Origin: GCA-2737725 sp033763995
Lineage (GTDB): Bacteria > Pseudomonadota > Alphaproteobacteria > Rhodospirillales > Rhodospirillaceae
Length of the DNA stretch: 64,000 nucleotides
Direction: 5' to 3'
Assembly (NCBI GenBank): GCA_033763995.1
Contig: JANRJL010000008.1
Coordinates: 62,001 to 126,000, forward strand
Both the position numbers and the translations under genes were made by a program. The number at the start of each line of letters is the position of its first letter. Within the stretch, counting starts at the first letter, position 1. The notes beneath the pieces were generated by a model. It did no database searches. It saw only the letters and a list, made by a program, of their open reading frames with translations, and was not told where the DNA came from. Positions 15,537 to 24,080 of the stretch are shown piece by piece.

Positions 15537-16417
15537 GCCTTCGTTCCGTGCCGCTCAGGCACGGGCACACGCTGCAGGTCCTCGATGCCGGGCGGAAACA
15601 GCTTGTGCAGAGGCCGTTGGAGGGGCCGCGACGGCATCGCGCTTTCGCAGGGCGGCATGGCGGCCAGCGCCTTTTCATCAAGGCCCACCAACCGCGCGGC
15701 GCAGGTGCGCATTTGACAGTAGTAGCGGTTCTGCGGCCAGCGCGTGACCATGTCGTTGAGCAAGCCGAGGGCGTCGAGGTTGCGATCTCGCGCCAGGTAA
15801 AGCTCCAGCAGGATGCCGTGCCAGTCCTCGCGCGGGCCGGGCGAGGCGGCGATGGCGGCGCGGTAGGCGGCGATGGCGTTGTCGTGGCGCTCGGCGCGCC
15901 GGTAGGTCAGCCCGAGCAAGGCGGTGTCGCTGGCGCGCGTCATGCCGAAGATGTCGCGCTGGCCTTCCAGCACGTCGATGGCCTTGGCGTATTGATCGGT
16001 GAGGACGAAATACCCTCCCAGCGTCGCCAGGGTCTCGGCGATGTGCGCGCGCGGCGGGCCCACGCCCCGGTCGGGGTCGGCCCCTTCGAGGCTGTCGAGA
16101 AGCGCGTCGATGGCCGCATCGTAGTGCTGCTGCGCGGCATGGATGTGTGCTAAACTGCGCCATGTCGTTGCGCGCTCGATATCGTTGAGGCGCGCATCGG
16201 CCAACAGGGCGCGCAACAAGGCTTCGGCCTTGTCGTAAGCGCGCCGGGCGGCGAGATCGTCGGCCGCCGCCAGGGCCGTCGCGGCCAAGGGCCCCAGCTG
16301 AGCCGCAGCCGCCGGTGCGGCCTCGAGCGCGGCCACGGGCTCCGCCCGGACAGGCGCCGCCGGGCCCATCATCATCGCCACGCAGAGGAGGAGTTTCGCT
16401 GTGTTCGCCGCCGCCAT
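15533..16417 (-). CDS. Exported TPR-repeat protein
   Basis: A 294-residue protein with an N-terminal signal peptide (AANTAKLLLCVAMMMGPAAPVRA) and TPR-like helical pairs (TTWRSLAHIHAAQQHYDAAIDALLDSLEG, LATLGGYFVLTDQYAKAIDVLEG, HDNAIAAYRAAIAASPGPREDW). It is a paralogue of the following interrupted gene and of the TPR protein that closes the TonB operon at 24380. The ATG at 16417 follows GGGGAG. The 3' end overlaps the next start as GTGA, implying translational coupling. A role as a periplasmic scaffold for a TonB-type system is plausible by paralogy, but no ton gene is adjacent. Confidence 0.85.
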   Translation of the reverse strand: MAAANTAKLLLCVAMMMGPAAPVRAEPVAALEAAPAAAAQLGPLAATALAAADDLAARRAYDKAEALLRALLADARLNDIERATTWRSLAHIHAAQQHYDAAIDALLDSLEGADPDRGVGPPRAHIAETLATLGGYFVLTDQYAKAIDVLEGQRDIFGMTRASDTALLGLTYRRAERHDNAIAAYRAAIAASPGPREDWHGILLELYLARDRNLDALGLLNDMVTRWPQNRYYCQMRTCAARLVGLDEKALAAMPPCESAMPSRPLQRPLHKLFPPGIEDLQRVPVPERHGTKA

Positions 16418-16500
16418 CGGCAGTCTCCCCACGACCGAGGGAGCGAAGGACATCACACGAATGTGGCGAAAAGCCGCGCCAATTTTCGCTGCGCCGCACC

Positions 16501-16610
16501 CATGCGTTTTACGCATGCAAGCAACAATATTGCGCCTGTTATTTTTGTTCGACCCTGGTGGAACAGGCGATTCAGGCGCAATAAAATTATGCCGGCATGC
16601 GCAAAACGCA
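16501..16610. repeat. 110-bp imperfect palindrome in the divergent promoter region
   Basis: Two arms of about 50 bases face each other around ~16555. Paired segments include TGCGTTTT (16503-16510) with AAAACGCA (16603-16610), ATTGCGCCT (16529-16537) with AGGCGCAAT (16574-16582), an alternative CGCCTGTT (16533-16540) with AACAGGCG (16562-16569), and TGTTC (16546-16550) with GAACA (16561-16565). The left arm also contains its own 7-3-7 hairpin, CATGCGT-TTT-ACGCATG (16501-16517). It fills most of the 327-base gap between the TPR gene (minus) and the cytochrome c operon (plus). No coding potential was seen. Confidence 0.7.
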
Positions 16611-16744
16611 GGGCTTGGAAATTGCCTTTTGCAGCGCAATATGGCCTCCCGCCGCATCACGGCCACGGCGGCTTCGTCGCGGCGACAGCCTCGGGTGCGC
16701 CCCGTAAGGTCCGTGACGAGGATCGCTCAAGTGGGGGGAGCACA

Positions 16745-17617
16745 ATGACGGCAAAGGCTTTGGTTTTATCTTTTGTGTTGGTTGCGGTGTCATGGAACGC
16801 GGCCGCCGCCGAGCCCACGCCCATTCCCCGCGACGCATTGGCCAAGGCCGACTACGTCAAGGGCCGGGCCGCCTTCCAAAGCCGCTGCAGCGCCTGCCAT
16901 GCGCTCGCCGGCGGCGCGGCGGATCTCGCCGGCCCGGCGCTCTACGGCATGTTTGGACGGCAAGCGGGCACCAAACCCGGCTTCGCGTTTTCGACGGCGC
17001 TGGAAGATGCGGGTTTCGTCTGGACCCCCGAACGCCTGGCGGCATGGCTGGCCGATCCTGTCGGCTATTTGCCCGGCAACATCATGATGATCCCCGAGCC
17101 CGTGCCCGAACGCGACCGGCTCAACATGATTTCCTTCATGATGGTCGAAGCCGGCGCCGCCGACTGGCCGCGCCCCGAAATCGTCAACGCCAATGCCGCC
17201 GCCGATGCCGCCAAGCCGTACCCGGAGCGCTTTCCCAGCTTCTGGAACCACATGATGTTCAACACCGTGCGCTACGCCTGGGAGCGCCCCGGCCAAGAGG
17301 CGTATGTCGTGGACGTTTACTACAACGAGGACGGCTCGGTGACCTCCAACCAAAAAGGCGTCAGCGGCTTTTGGCACATCGCCGAGACGGCCCCGGTGCC
17401 GCCGATGTTCTGCTACGCGCTGCAAGGTTTGGCCGTGGAGCCCGGAGTCGTCGTGGAGTGCATCCCCGTGGCCGCCATGTCGATCCCGCGCTTCAAGGAG
17501 CGGCTGTGGCAATCCAAGGGCTATCGGGGCCAGGTGATCAACGGCGGCATCCTGCCCGGCCGGCCCGAGAAAACCGCCGCTGTTCAAGCCGCACCCGCCG
17601 GAGGACACGTGCCATGA
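16745..17617 (+). CDS. Periplasmic c-type cytochrome with an unknown C-terminal domain
   Basis: The 290-residue protein has a signal peptide (VLSFVLVAVSWNAAAAE), then a class I cytochrome c domain: heme site CSACH with the typical GPALYGMFGR stretch after it, and a likely Met ligand in NIMMIPEP. From about residue 150 a second domain of ~130 residues (PFPSFWNHMMFNTVRYAWERP... wording shortened) carries two cysteines, in MFCYAL and VECIPV, and matches no family I recognise. It is the first gene of a tight plus-strand series to 24345, suggesting that it passes electrons from one of the downstream redox enzymes. The ATG at 16745 lies close to a GGGGGAG site. Confidence 0.85.
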   Translation: MTAKALVLSFVLVAVSWNAAAAEPTPIPRDALAKADYVKGRAAFQSRCSACHALAGGAADLAGPALYGMFGRQAGTKPGFAFSTALEDAGFVWTPERLAAWLADPVGYLPGNIMMIPEPVPERDRLNMISFMMVEAGAADWPRPEIVNANAAADAAKPYPERFPSFWNHMMFNTVRYAWERPGQEAYVVDVYYNEDGSVTSNQKGVSGFWHIAETAPVPPMFCYALQGLAVEPGVVVECIPVAAMSIPRFKERLWQSKGYRGQVINGGILPGRPEKTAAVQAAPAGGHVP

Positions 17618-17719
17618 TGTTGCCCTCGATTCACCGCCGATTCACCTTTTCGCGCGATCATTCCATGCCCGGAGTCGGACGGGCGATGGGCCCGTTCGCG
17701 AGCCGCGAGACAGGACGCG

Positions 17720-17833
17720 ATGGAAGGCCTCGACCACTTTTTCGATCTCTACGACCGCTTTGTGCCGCGCTGGCTGGGCGACGCGCTCGCCGTCGCCGTG
17801 GTGGCGATGCTGGTGCTGATCGTGGTGGTCTAG
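17720..17833 (+). CDS. Small single-pass membrane peptide (37 residues)
   Basis: The frame encodes an amphipathic start (MEGLDHFFDLYDRFVPRW) followed by a strongly hydrophobic stretch (ALAVAVVAMLVLIVVV) that would span the membrane. AGGA lies just upstream of the ATG. It sits between the cytochrome c and amidohydrolase genes and its TAG ends two bases before the first codon of the amidohydrolase signal peptide. Hydrophobic periodicity in a single frame makes it more credible than the alternative frames here. The function is unknown. It could be an anchor or assembly factor for the redox complex. Confidence 0.5.
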   Translation: MEGLDHFFDLYDRFVPRWLGDALAVAVVAMLVLIVVV

Positions 17834-17835
17834 CG

Positions 17836-19188
17836 CTGCTGCGCACGGCGCTGGCGGCTGCCGCATTGGCCTTGAGCTTCGCGCTGCCCGCCCGCGCCGA
17901 TATTCTCATCACCAACGTCACCCTCCACGACGGCACCGGGGCCGCGGCCCAGGCCGGCGTCAACGTGCTGATCAAAGGCGACAAGATCGCCAGCATCTCC
18001 ACCGCGGCGCTAAAGGCGCGCGGTGCCATGGTCATCGACGGCACCGGCAAGTATCTCATTCCCGGGTTGTTCGACGCCCACGTGCATATTCGCGGCGGCC
18101 AGGCGGGCGCGGTAGGGCAGGGCGCCGAACGCAAGACCACCATGGACCGCGCGGCCGGCATCACCGCGCTGCACAGCTATCTCTACAGCGGCGTGACCTC
18201 GGTTTACGATTCCGGCAACAACCCCGATTTCATCTACGCGCTGCGCGCCGAGGAGCGCGCCGGGAAACTGATTTCGCCGCGCATCTTCGCCGCCGGAGGG
18301 ACCATCAGCGTGCCCGGCGGCTACGGCGCGGGGCCCACGGCGCTCAAGATCGCCAACTGGGAGCAGGGCCAGGTCGACCGGGCCGCCAAGATCGCGCGCG
18401 AACAGCCCGACATGCTGAAACTCATCATCGACCGCCAGGGGCTCTACGCCAACAAGGCGGTGCCGACGATGACACCGGACATGGTGAAAAACGTCATCGC
18501 CTTCGCAGCGTCCAAGGGCGTGCGCACCACGGTGCACATCAGCGCGGAATGGGACGCCGAGACGGCGCTGAACGCCGGCATCACCGCCTTTGCCCATCCC
18601 GTGCTGCGCGCCGTGGTCAACGACGGCTACATCGAGGCGTTGGCCCGCGGCAAGGTACCGGTCGCCACCACCATGGTGGTGTTCGACTCGATTGCCCGCG
18701 TCGCCGACGATCCCAGCTTCTTCGATGAACCTTTGTTTGTCGCCACCATGACCGAGGCCGAGCGCGAGCACGCCAAGGGCTCGGAGCGCGAGCGCTACAT
18801 CGCCTCGGGCATGTCGGGCATGTTCAAGCTGATGCGTCCCCACGCCCAGGCCAACATCAAGCGCATGCATGACGCGGGCGTGGTGCTGGCGCTGGGCACC
18901 GACCGCACCATCGGCCCCATGGTCCACGAGGAACTGAAGCTGCTCCATGCCTCGGGCATCAAGCCCTTCGACCTCATCAAGATCGGCACGCTGAACGCCG
19001 CCGCTTATGTCGGCCGCGCTAACGATTTGGGCTCGGTGGAGCCGGGTAAGCTCGCCGACGTGGTGCTGCTCGACGACGACCCGGCGGCCGACGTGGCGAA
19101 CTTCGCCGCCGTGGCGCGCGTCATCAAGAACGGCCGCGAGATCGACCTCGGCAAACTCGACCTGCCGGTGAACAAGAAAAAGAAATGA
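17836..19188 (+). CDS. Exported amidohydrolase family protein (start uncertain)
   Basis: About 450 residues of a metal-dependent amidohydrolase: start strand ILITNVTLHDGTG, metal site FDAHVHIRGG, ligands in TTVHIS and TAFAHPV, and catalytic Asp in LALGTDRTIG, ending with the small C-terminal beta sandwich (GSVEPGKLADVVLLDDDP). A signal peptide (LLRTALAAAALALSFALPARA) precedes the mature part, but no ATG, GTG or TTG opens it properly. CTG at 17836 or 17839 is the best-placed start, two bases after the small peptide's stop. The ATG at 17686 would add an arginine-rich leader that looks like an out-of-frame reading of that peptide. The natural substrate is unknown. Confidence 0.82.
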   Translation: MLRTALAAAALALSFALPARADILITNVTLHDGTGAAAQAGVNVLIKGDKIASISTAALKARGAMVIDGTGKYLIPGLFDAHVHIRGGQAGAVGQGAERKTTMDRAAGITALHSYLYSGVTSVYDSGNNPDFIYALRAEERAGKLISPRIFAAGGTISVPGGYGAGPTALKIANWEQGQVDRAAKIAREQPDMLKLIIDRQGLYANKAVPTMTPDMVKNVIAFAASKGVRTTVHISAEWDAETALNAGITAFAHPVLRAVVNDGYIEALARGKVPVATTMVVFDSIARVADDPSFFDEPLFVATMTEAEREHAKGSERERYIASGMSGMFKLMRPHAQANIKRMHDAGVVLALGTDRTIGPMVHEELKLLHASGIKPFDLIKIGTLNAAAYVGRANDLGSVEPGKLADVVLLDDDPAADVANFAAVARVIKNGREIDLGKLDLPVNKKKK

Positions 19189-20705
19189 CCATGAAACTTT
19201 CGCGCATCCTTTTCGTCGGCGCGCTGCTTCTGGCAGCCACGGCAGACGCCGCGCTTGCTGCCGAGAAGGTGCTGAAGGTCGCCACGGGCTTCTTGAGCAG
19301 CCGGCGCGGCGATCCCTATCAGGGCATCACGCTGCCGGCCGTGTTCACGCACCATGCCATCTTCGACACGCTCACCTCGGTGGACGCGCAAGGCCGTGTG
19401 ATCCCGTCGCTCGCCGTGGAATGGCGGCCCGAGACCGCCAAGGCCGACGTCTGGGTGTTCACGTTGCGCCCGGGTGTGACGTTCAACAACGGCGAGCCCC
19501 TGACGGCCGAGGCCCTGGTGGTCTCGGCCGCGCACATGGCCTCGCCCAACGGCCGCGCCGAGACCATCGGTTCGCAGATGTATCAGGTGGCGCGCGTCGA
19601 GGCTGTGGACGATGTGACCGCGCGGGTCATCCTGAGCGAGTCCGACGCGCTGTTTCCGCTGCACGCCACCTCCTGGCGCATCCCTGCGCCCAAGGCCTTC
19701 ACGACCATGGACCCGCTGGCCTTCGCCGCCAACCCGGTGGGCAGCGGGCCTTTCAAAGTCGATAGCTGGATCGAGGGCCGTGCGCGATTGGTGGCCAACC
19801 GCGCGTCGTGGCGCGCGCCCAAGATCGACGCCATCGACATCGTCGAAATGGTCGATGAGACCTCGCGCATGCAGGCTTTCCTGTCGGGCGCGGTGAACTT
19901 GGTGCTGAGTCTCTCACCCGACCAACGCGGCGCGGTGGAGCAGGCGGGCGGCACCTTCTTCGCGCGCAAGACCTCCAGCGTTTATTTCCTCGCCCCCGTC
20001 ACGGCTTACCGCGACAACCCGGCCAAGGACAAACGCGTGCGCCAGGCACTCAATCTGGCCGTCAACCGCCAAGCCATCATCGACGCCATCCTCGGCGGGG
20101 CCACGACGCCCGCCTCGCAGCTCTCCATTCCCGGCTCCTTCGGCTACGACGACGACCTGAAGCCGATTCCTTACGATCCAGCCAAGGCCAAGGCGCTGCT
20201 GGCCGAAGCCGGTTATGCCCAGGGCTTGAAGCTGACGGCGGGCATCTCGGCGGGGGTGCGGGCCAGCGACATCACCTATTTCCAGCAAGTCGCGGCGGAC
20301 TTGGAAAAGGTCGGCGTTCATCTGGAACTCATCGGCCGCTCGCTCGCGATCCAGCAAAAGCAGATGTTCGGCGGCGATCTGGAGATGGACATGATCAACA
20401 TGTTCACCCGCGGCCAGGACATGATCGTCGATTACCGGCACCGGGCCTGCGTGGGCACCACCCAAGGCCGCTCGCCGGTGCACTGCGACGCGGACGTGAC
20501 GGCGGCGGTAAAGGCCGCCATGGCCGAGATCGAGCCCGAGAAACGCGCGGCGCTCTACCGGCGCGTGGCGCAACTGGAACACGACAGCCCGCCCGGCATC
20601 GTGTTGTGGCAAGGCGTGGAGTTTGACGCCCTGAGCAAGGGCATCAGCGGCTACGAGCCCGCCTACGACACCATGCGTTTGCATTTGATCGACATCGCCC
20701 CATGA
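19185..20705 (+). CDS. ABC transporter substrate-binding protein, family 5 (peptide/nickel type)
   Basis: The 506-residue periplasmic protein has a signal peptide (LSRILFVGALLLAATADAALAAE) and SBP_bac_5 features: HAIFDTLTSVDAQGRVIPSLA, WVFTLRPGVTFNNGEPLTAEAL, VGSGPFKVDSW, RVRQALNLAVNRQAIIDAIL and the Asp/Pro-rich lid YDPAKAKALLAEAGYAQG. Its ATG overlaps the amidohydrolase stop as ATGA. No permease or ATPase gene is in the window, so it either feeds a distant transporter or acts as a periplasmic binding subunit for its operon partners. A paralogue at 56702-58213 is equally isolated. Confidence 0.9.
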   Translation: MTMKLSRILFVGALLLAATADAALAAEKVLKVATGFLSSRRGDPYQGITLPAVFTHHAIFDTLTSVDAQGRVIPSLAVEWRPETAKADVWVFTLRPGVTFNNGEPLTAEALVVSAAHMASPNGRAETIGSQMYQVARVEAVDDVTARVILSESDALFPLHATSWRIPAPKAFTTMDPLAFAANPVGSGPFKVDSWIEGRARLVANRASWRAPKIDAIDIVEMVDETSRMQAFLSGAVNLVLSLSPDQRGAVEQAGGTFFARKTSSVYFLAPVTAYRDNPAKDKRVRQALNLAVNRQAIIDAILGGATTPASQLSIPGSFGYDDDLKPIPYDPAKAKALLAEAGYAQGLKLTAGISAGVRASDITYFQQVAADLEKVGVHLELIGRSLAIQQKQMFGGDLEMDMINMFTRGQDMIVDYRHRACVGTTQGRSPVHCDADVTAAVKAAMAEIEPEKRAALYRRVAQLEHDSPPGIVLWQGVEFDALSKGISGYEPAYDTMRLHLIDIAP

Positions 20706-20724
20706 CCATCACCGGAGGCTTGCC

Positions 20725-21435
20725 ATGACCGACCACGACGCAAGAGCACACAGCACCTTGGATCGCCGCGGTGTCATCGGCGGCGGCCTCACGGCCCTCG
20801 CCGCCGTGGGCTCGGCGCAGGCCCAAACGCCGCCAGCGCCGCGATCCTATGCCCCGAAACCTTTGGGCCTCGATCCCCAGAAGATTCCGGGCCTGTCGGA
20901 AAAGATCCTCGTCAGCCATTACGAGAACAACTACATGGGCGCCGTGCGGCGCCTGAATGCCATCACCGAGCAACTGGCCGCACTGGATTTCGCCAAAGCC
21001 CCGGTGTTCACTATCAACGGCTTGAAGCGCGAGGAGTTGGTGGCGGCCAATTCCATGATCCTGCACGAACTTTACTTCGATAGTCTCGGCGGCAGCGGCG
21101 CGCCCGACGGCGCGTTGGCCGAGGCCATGACGCGCGATTTCGGCGGCGTGGACAAGTGGCGCGCGGAGTTCGCTGGCACGGGCATGGCCTTGGGCGGCGG
21201 CTCCGGCTGGGTGCTGCTCACCTACTCGCCGCGCGACCGGCGGCTCATGAACCAGTGGGCCGCCGATCACACCATGACCCTCGCCGGCGCCACGCCGATC
21301 CTGGCGCTCGACATGTACGAGCACGCCTACGCCATGGACTACGGCGCCAAGGCCGCGGCTTACGTCGACGCGGTCATGGGCACGCTCAATTGGGCCGCTG
21401 CCGCCCGCCGCTTCGCCGCCGCCACCCGCGCCTGA
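20725..21435 (+). CDS. Exported Fe/Mn superoxide dismutase
   Basis: The 236-residue protein is an iron/manganese SOD (SHYENNYMGAVRRLN, ILHELYFDSLGG, GGGSGWVLLTY, LALDMYEHAYAMDYG) carrying an N-terminal export signal of twin-arginine style (LDRRGVIGGGLTALAAVGSAQA). The metal ligands correspond to His in SHYE, His in LHELYF, and the Asp and His of DMYEHAY. Exported Fe/Mn SODs are less common than cytosolic ones and would protect a periplasmic redox enzyme. It lies 19 bases after the substrate-binding protein gene and 15 before the molybdoenzyme gene. Confidence 0.9.
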   Translation: MTDHDARAHSTLDRRGVIGGGLTALAAVGSAQAQTPPAPRSYAPKPLGLDPQKIPGLSEKILVSHYENNYMGAVRRLNAITEQLAALDFAKAPVFTINGLKREELVAANSMILHELYFDSLGGSGAPDGALAEAMTRDFGGVDKWRAEFAGTGMALGGGSGWVLLTYSPRDRRLMNQWAADHTMTLAGATPILALDMYEHAYAMDYGAKAAAYVDAVMGTLNWAAAARRFAAATRA

Positions 21436-21450
21436 TCAGCCGAGGACACC

Positions 21451-23760
21451 ATGACCGAGCACACCCCCGCCAAACCCTATACCGGCCCCGCCGGCGGTTG
21501 GGCCTCGCTGAAGGCGAGCGCCGAGCACCTGTTGCGCGGCGGCGCGCCGGTGGCCGGGGCCAAGGCCTTGCTCAGCGTCAACCAGCCCGAGGGCTTCGAC
21601 TGCCCGGGATGCGCCTGGGGCGATCCCAAGCACACGTCATCGTTCGAGTTCTGCGAAAGCGGCGTCAAGGCCGTGGCCTGGGAGGCCACAGGTAAGCGCT
21701 GCACGCCGGAGGTGATGGCGCGGCACACGGTATCGTCGCTGATGGCCGAGGACGAGCATGTCTTGGAATCGCTCGGCCGGCTCACGCACCCCATGGTCTA
21801 TGACGCGGCCGAAGATATCTACAAACCCATCGCCTGGGACGATGCCTTCGCGCTCATCGGCCGGGAACTCGGCGCGCTCGATCACCCCGACCAGGCGATC
21901 TTCTACACCTCGGGGCGCACGTCCAACGAGGCGGCCTTCCTGTGGCAGTTGTTCGTGCGCGAGTTCGGCACCAACAACCTGCCCGACTGCTCCAACATGT
22001 GCCACGAGGCCTCGGGCGTGGCGTTGAAAGAAAGCATCGGCATCGGCAAGGGCACGATATTGCTCGAAGACATGAAGCTGGCCGACGCCATTTTCATCTT
22101 CGGCCAGAACCCCGGCACCAATCACCCGCGCATGCTGGGCGACCTGAAGGAGGCCGCCGCGCGCGGCGCCCAAATCGTCACCGTCAATCCGCTCAAGGAG
22201 CGCGGGCTGGAGCGCTTCGCCGACCCCAAGAACCCGCTCGCCATGGCGGGCGACGCCTTGGGCGGGCAGGGCGCGCCGCTCACCAGCCTTTATCTGCAAA
22301 TTCAGATTGGCGGCGACTTGGCCCTGGTGAAGGGCATGATGAAGGCGCTGATTGCGCTGGACGAGGACGCCAAGGCGCGCCACGCCAAATCGGTGCTCGA
22401 CGATGAGTTCATCGCCGCCCACACGCGGGGGCTGGGCAACCTCATCGCCGATCTCAAGGCCGAGCCATGGGATCGCATCGAGGCTCAGGCGGGCGTGAGC
22501 CGCGCGCAAATCGAAGCGGCGGCCGCGATCTATGCCAAGGCCGAGCGCGTCATCTGCACCTGGGCCATGGGACTCACGCAACACAAGCTGGGCGTGGAGA
22601 CCATTCAGCAGATCACCAATCTCCTATTATTGCGCGGCAACATCGGCCGGCCCGGCACGGGCCCGTGCCCCGTGCGCGGCCATTCCAACGTCCAAGGCGA
22701 CCGGACCATGGGCATCACGGAATTGCCGCGCCCGGAATTTCTGGACAGTCTCGAGCGCGTGTTTGGTTTCCAGGCCCCGCGCAAGTCCGGCGTCAATACC
22801 GTCGAGGCCATCGCGGCCATGCGCGACGGCAAGGCCAAGGTGCTGCTGGCCATGGGCGGCAACTTCGCCGCCGCCTGCCCGGATTCAAGCGTCACCTGGC
22901 CAGCGCTGCGCGGGCTGAATTTGACGGTGCATGTCTCCACCAAGCTCAACCGCAGCCACTTGGTGCATGGCAAGAAAGCGCTGATCTTGCCCGCCCTGGG
23001 GCGCACCGAGATCGACGTGCAAAAGACCGGGCGGCAGGCCGTGACGGTCGAAGACTCCATGAGCATGGTGCACGCGAGCCAGGGCATGAACCGCCCGGCG
23101 TCCGAGCACCTGCGCTCCGAGCCCTGGATCGTAGCGGGCATCGCCCAGGCCACGTTGCCCGCGTCCAAAGTGCCCTGGGCCGAGCTGCGCGAGGATTACC
23201 GGCTGATCCGCGCCAAGATCGAGGCGGTGTTTTCCGACTTCGAGAATTTCAACGAGCGCATCGGCCGCGCCGGCGGCTTCTTCCTCGGCAACGCGGCCAA
23301 GGACCGCGTGTGGAACACCGCCACGGCCAAGGCCAATTTCATGGTGCAGCCGTTGCCGTCCATCACGATGCGCGAGGCCGCCCAATCGCTCACGGCCGAG
23401 CGGGTGTTCACGCTCATGACCTTCCGCGCCCACGATCAGTACAACACTACCGTCTATGCCCGCGACGACCGCTACCGCGGCATCAAGGGCCAAAGGCGCG
23501 TGGTGTTCATCCATCCCGAGGATCTCGCGGCCATCGGCCTCGCGGCCGGCGAAGTCGTGGATATCGCCACCGTGTGGCACGATGCGCGCGAACGCGTCGC
23601 CCGGGGCTTCGCGCTCACGCCCTACGACATCCCGCGCGGGTGCCTGGGCGCCTATTTCCCCGAGACCAACGTGCTGGTCCCGCTCGACAGCCATGGCCCG
23701 CGGTCCGGCACGCCCACCAACAAGTCCATTCCCGTCGTGTTGCGAAAGTCGCCGTCATGA
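21451..23760 (+). CDS. FdhF/YdeP-family molybdopterin oxidoreductase
   Basis: The 769-residue cytosolic protein belongs to the molybdopterin oxidoreductase superfamily and is closest to the YdeP/FdhF-like branch. It begins with GFDCPGCAWGDP, a cysteine pair in place of a full [4Fe-4S] motif, and continues with IFYTSGRTSNEAAFLWQLF, NLPDCSNMCHEASGVALKESIG (the active-site region), IFIFGQNPGTNHPRM, RPGTGPCPVRGHSNVQGDRTMG, and a C-terminal pterin-binding domain (YNTTVYARDDRYRGI). No selenocysteine signal or twin-arginine leader is visible. The substrate of this branch is not established. Some members are linked to acid tolerance or to formate. It is translationally coupled to the next gene. Confidence 0.88.
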   Translation: MTEHTPAKPYTGPAGGWASLKASAEHLLRGGAPVAGAKALLSVNQPEGFDCPGCAWGDPKHTSSFEFCESGVKAVAWEATGKRCTPEVMARHTVSSLMAEDEHVLESLGRLTHPMVYDAAEDIYKPIAWDDAFALIGRELGALDHPDQAIFYTSGRTSNEAAFLWQLFVREFGTNNLPDCSNMCHEASGVALKESIGIGKGTILLEDMKLADAIFIFGQNPGTNHPRMLGDLKEAAARGAQIVTVNPLKERGLERFADPKNPLAMAGDALGGQGAPLTSLYLQIQIGGDLALVKGMMKALIALDEDAKARHAKSVLDDEFIAAHTRGLGNLIADLKAEPWDRIEAQAGVSRAQIEAAAAIYAKAERVICTWAMGLTQHKLGVETIQQITNLLLLRGNIGRPGTGPCPVRGHSNVQGDRTMGITELPRPEFLDSLERVFGFQAPRKSGVNTVEAIAAMRDGKAKVLLAMGGNFAAACPDSSVTWPALRGLNLTVHVSTKLNRSHLVHGKKALILPALGRTEIDVQKTGRQAVTVEDSMSMVHASQGMNRPASEHLRSEPWIVAGIAQATLPASKVPWAELREDYRLIRAKIEAVFSDFENFNERIGRAGGFFLGNAAKDRVWNTATAKANFMVQPLPSITMREAAQSLTAERVFTLMTFRAHDQYNTTVYARDDRYRGIKGQRRVVFIHPEDLAAIGLAAGEVVDIATVWHDARERVARGFALTPYDIPRGCLGAYFPETNVLVPLDSHGPRSGTPTNKSIPVVLRKSPS

Positions 23761-24080
23761 GTTCCGACCCCGCCATCGCCGCCACGCCCAAGCCGCCGTA
23801 CTACGCGGTGATTTTCACATCGCTGCGCACCCCAGGCGACAACGGCTACGCCGCCACGGCCGAGCGCATGGTCGAGATCGCGCGCACCCTGCCGGGCTTT
23901 CTCGGCATCGAATCGGCCCGCGAAGGCCTCGGCATCACCGTGTGTTATTGGGACAGTCTTGAATCCATCGCGCGCTGGAAGGCCCACGCCGAGCATCAAG
24001 AGGCCCAGCGGCGCGGCAAGAGCGAATGGTATGCGCACTTTCGCACCCGCATCGCCAAGGTCGAACGCGATGACGGCTGA
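23757..24080 (+). CDS. ABM-fold small monooxygenase-like protein
   Basis: A 107-residue protein with the ferredoxin-like antibiotic biosynthesis monooxygenase (ABM) fold: YYAVIFTSLR, MVEIARTLPGFLGIESAR, GITVCYWDSLESIARWKAHAEHQEAQRRGKSEWYAHF. This combination of PGFLG and W.S....W..H..H is typical. Members include heme-degrading and quinone-forming enzymes, but most are uncharacterised. The ATG overlaps the molybdoenzyme stop (ATGA), and the 3' end overlaps the next gene by 11 bases. Confidence 0.85.
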   Translation: MSSDPAIAATPKPPYYAVIFTSLRTPGDNGYAATAERMVEIARTLPGFLGIESAREGLGITVCYWDSLESIARWKAHAEHQEAQRRGKSEWYAHFRTRIAKVERDDG

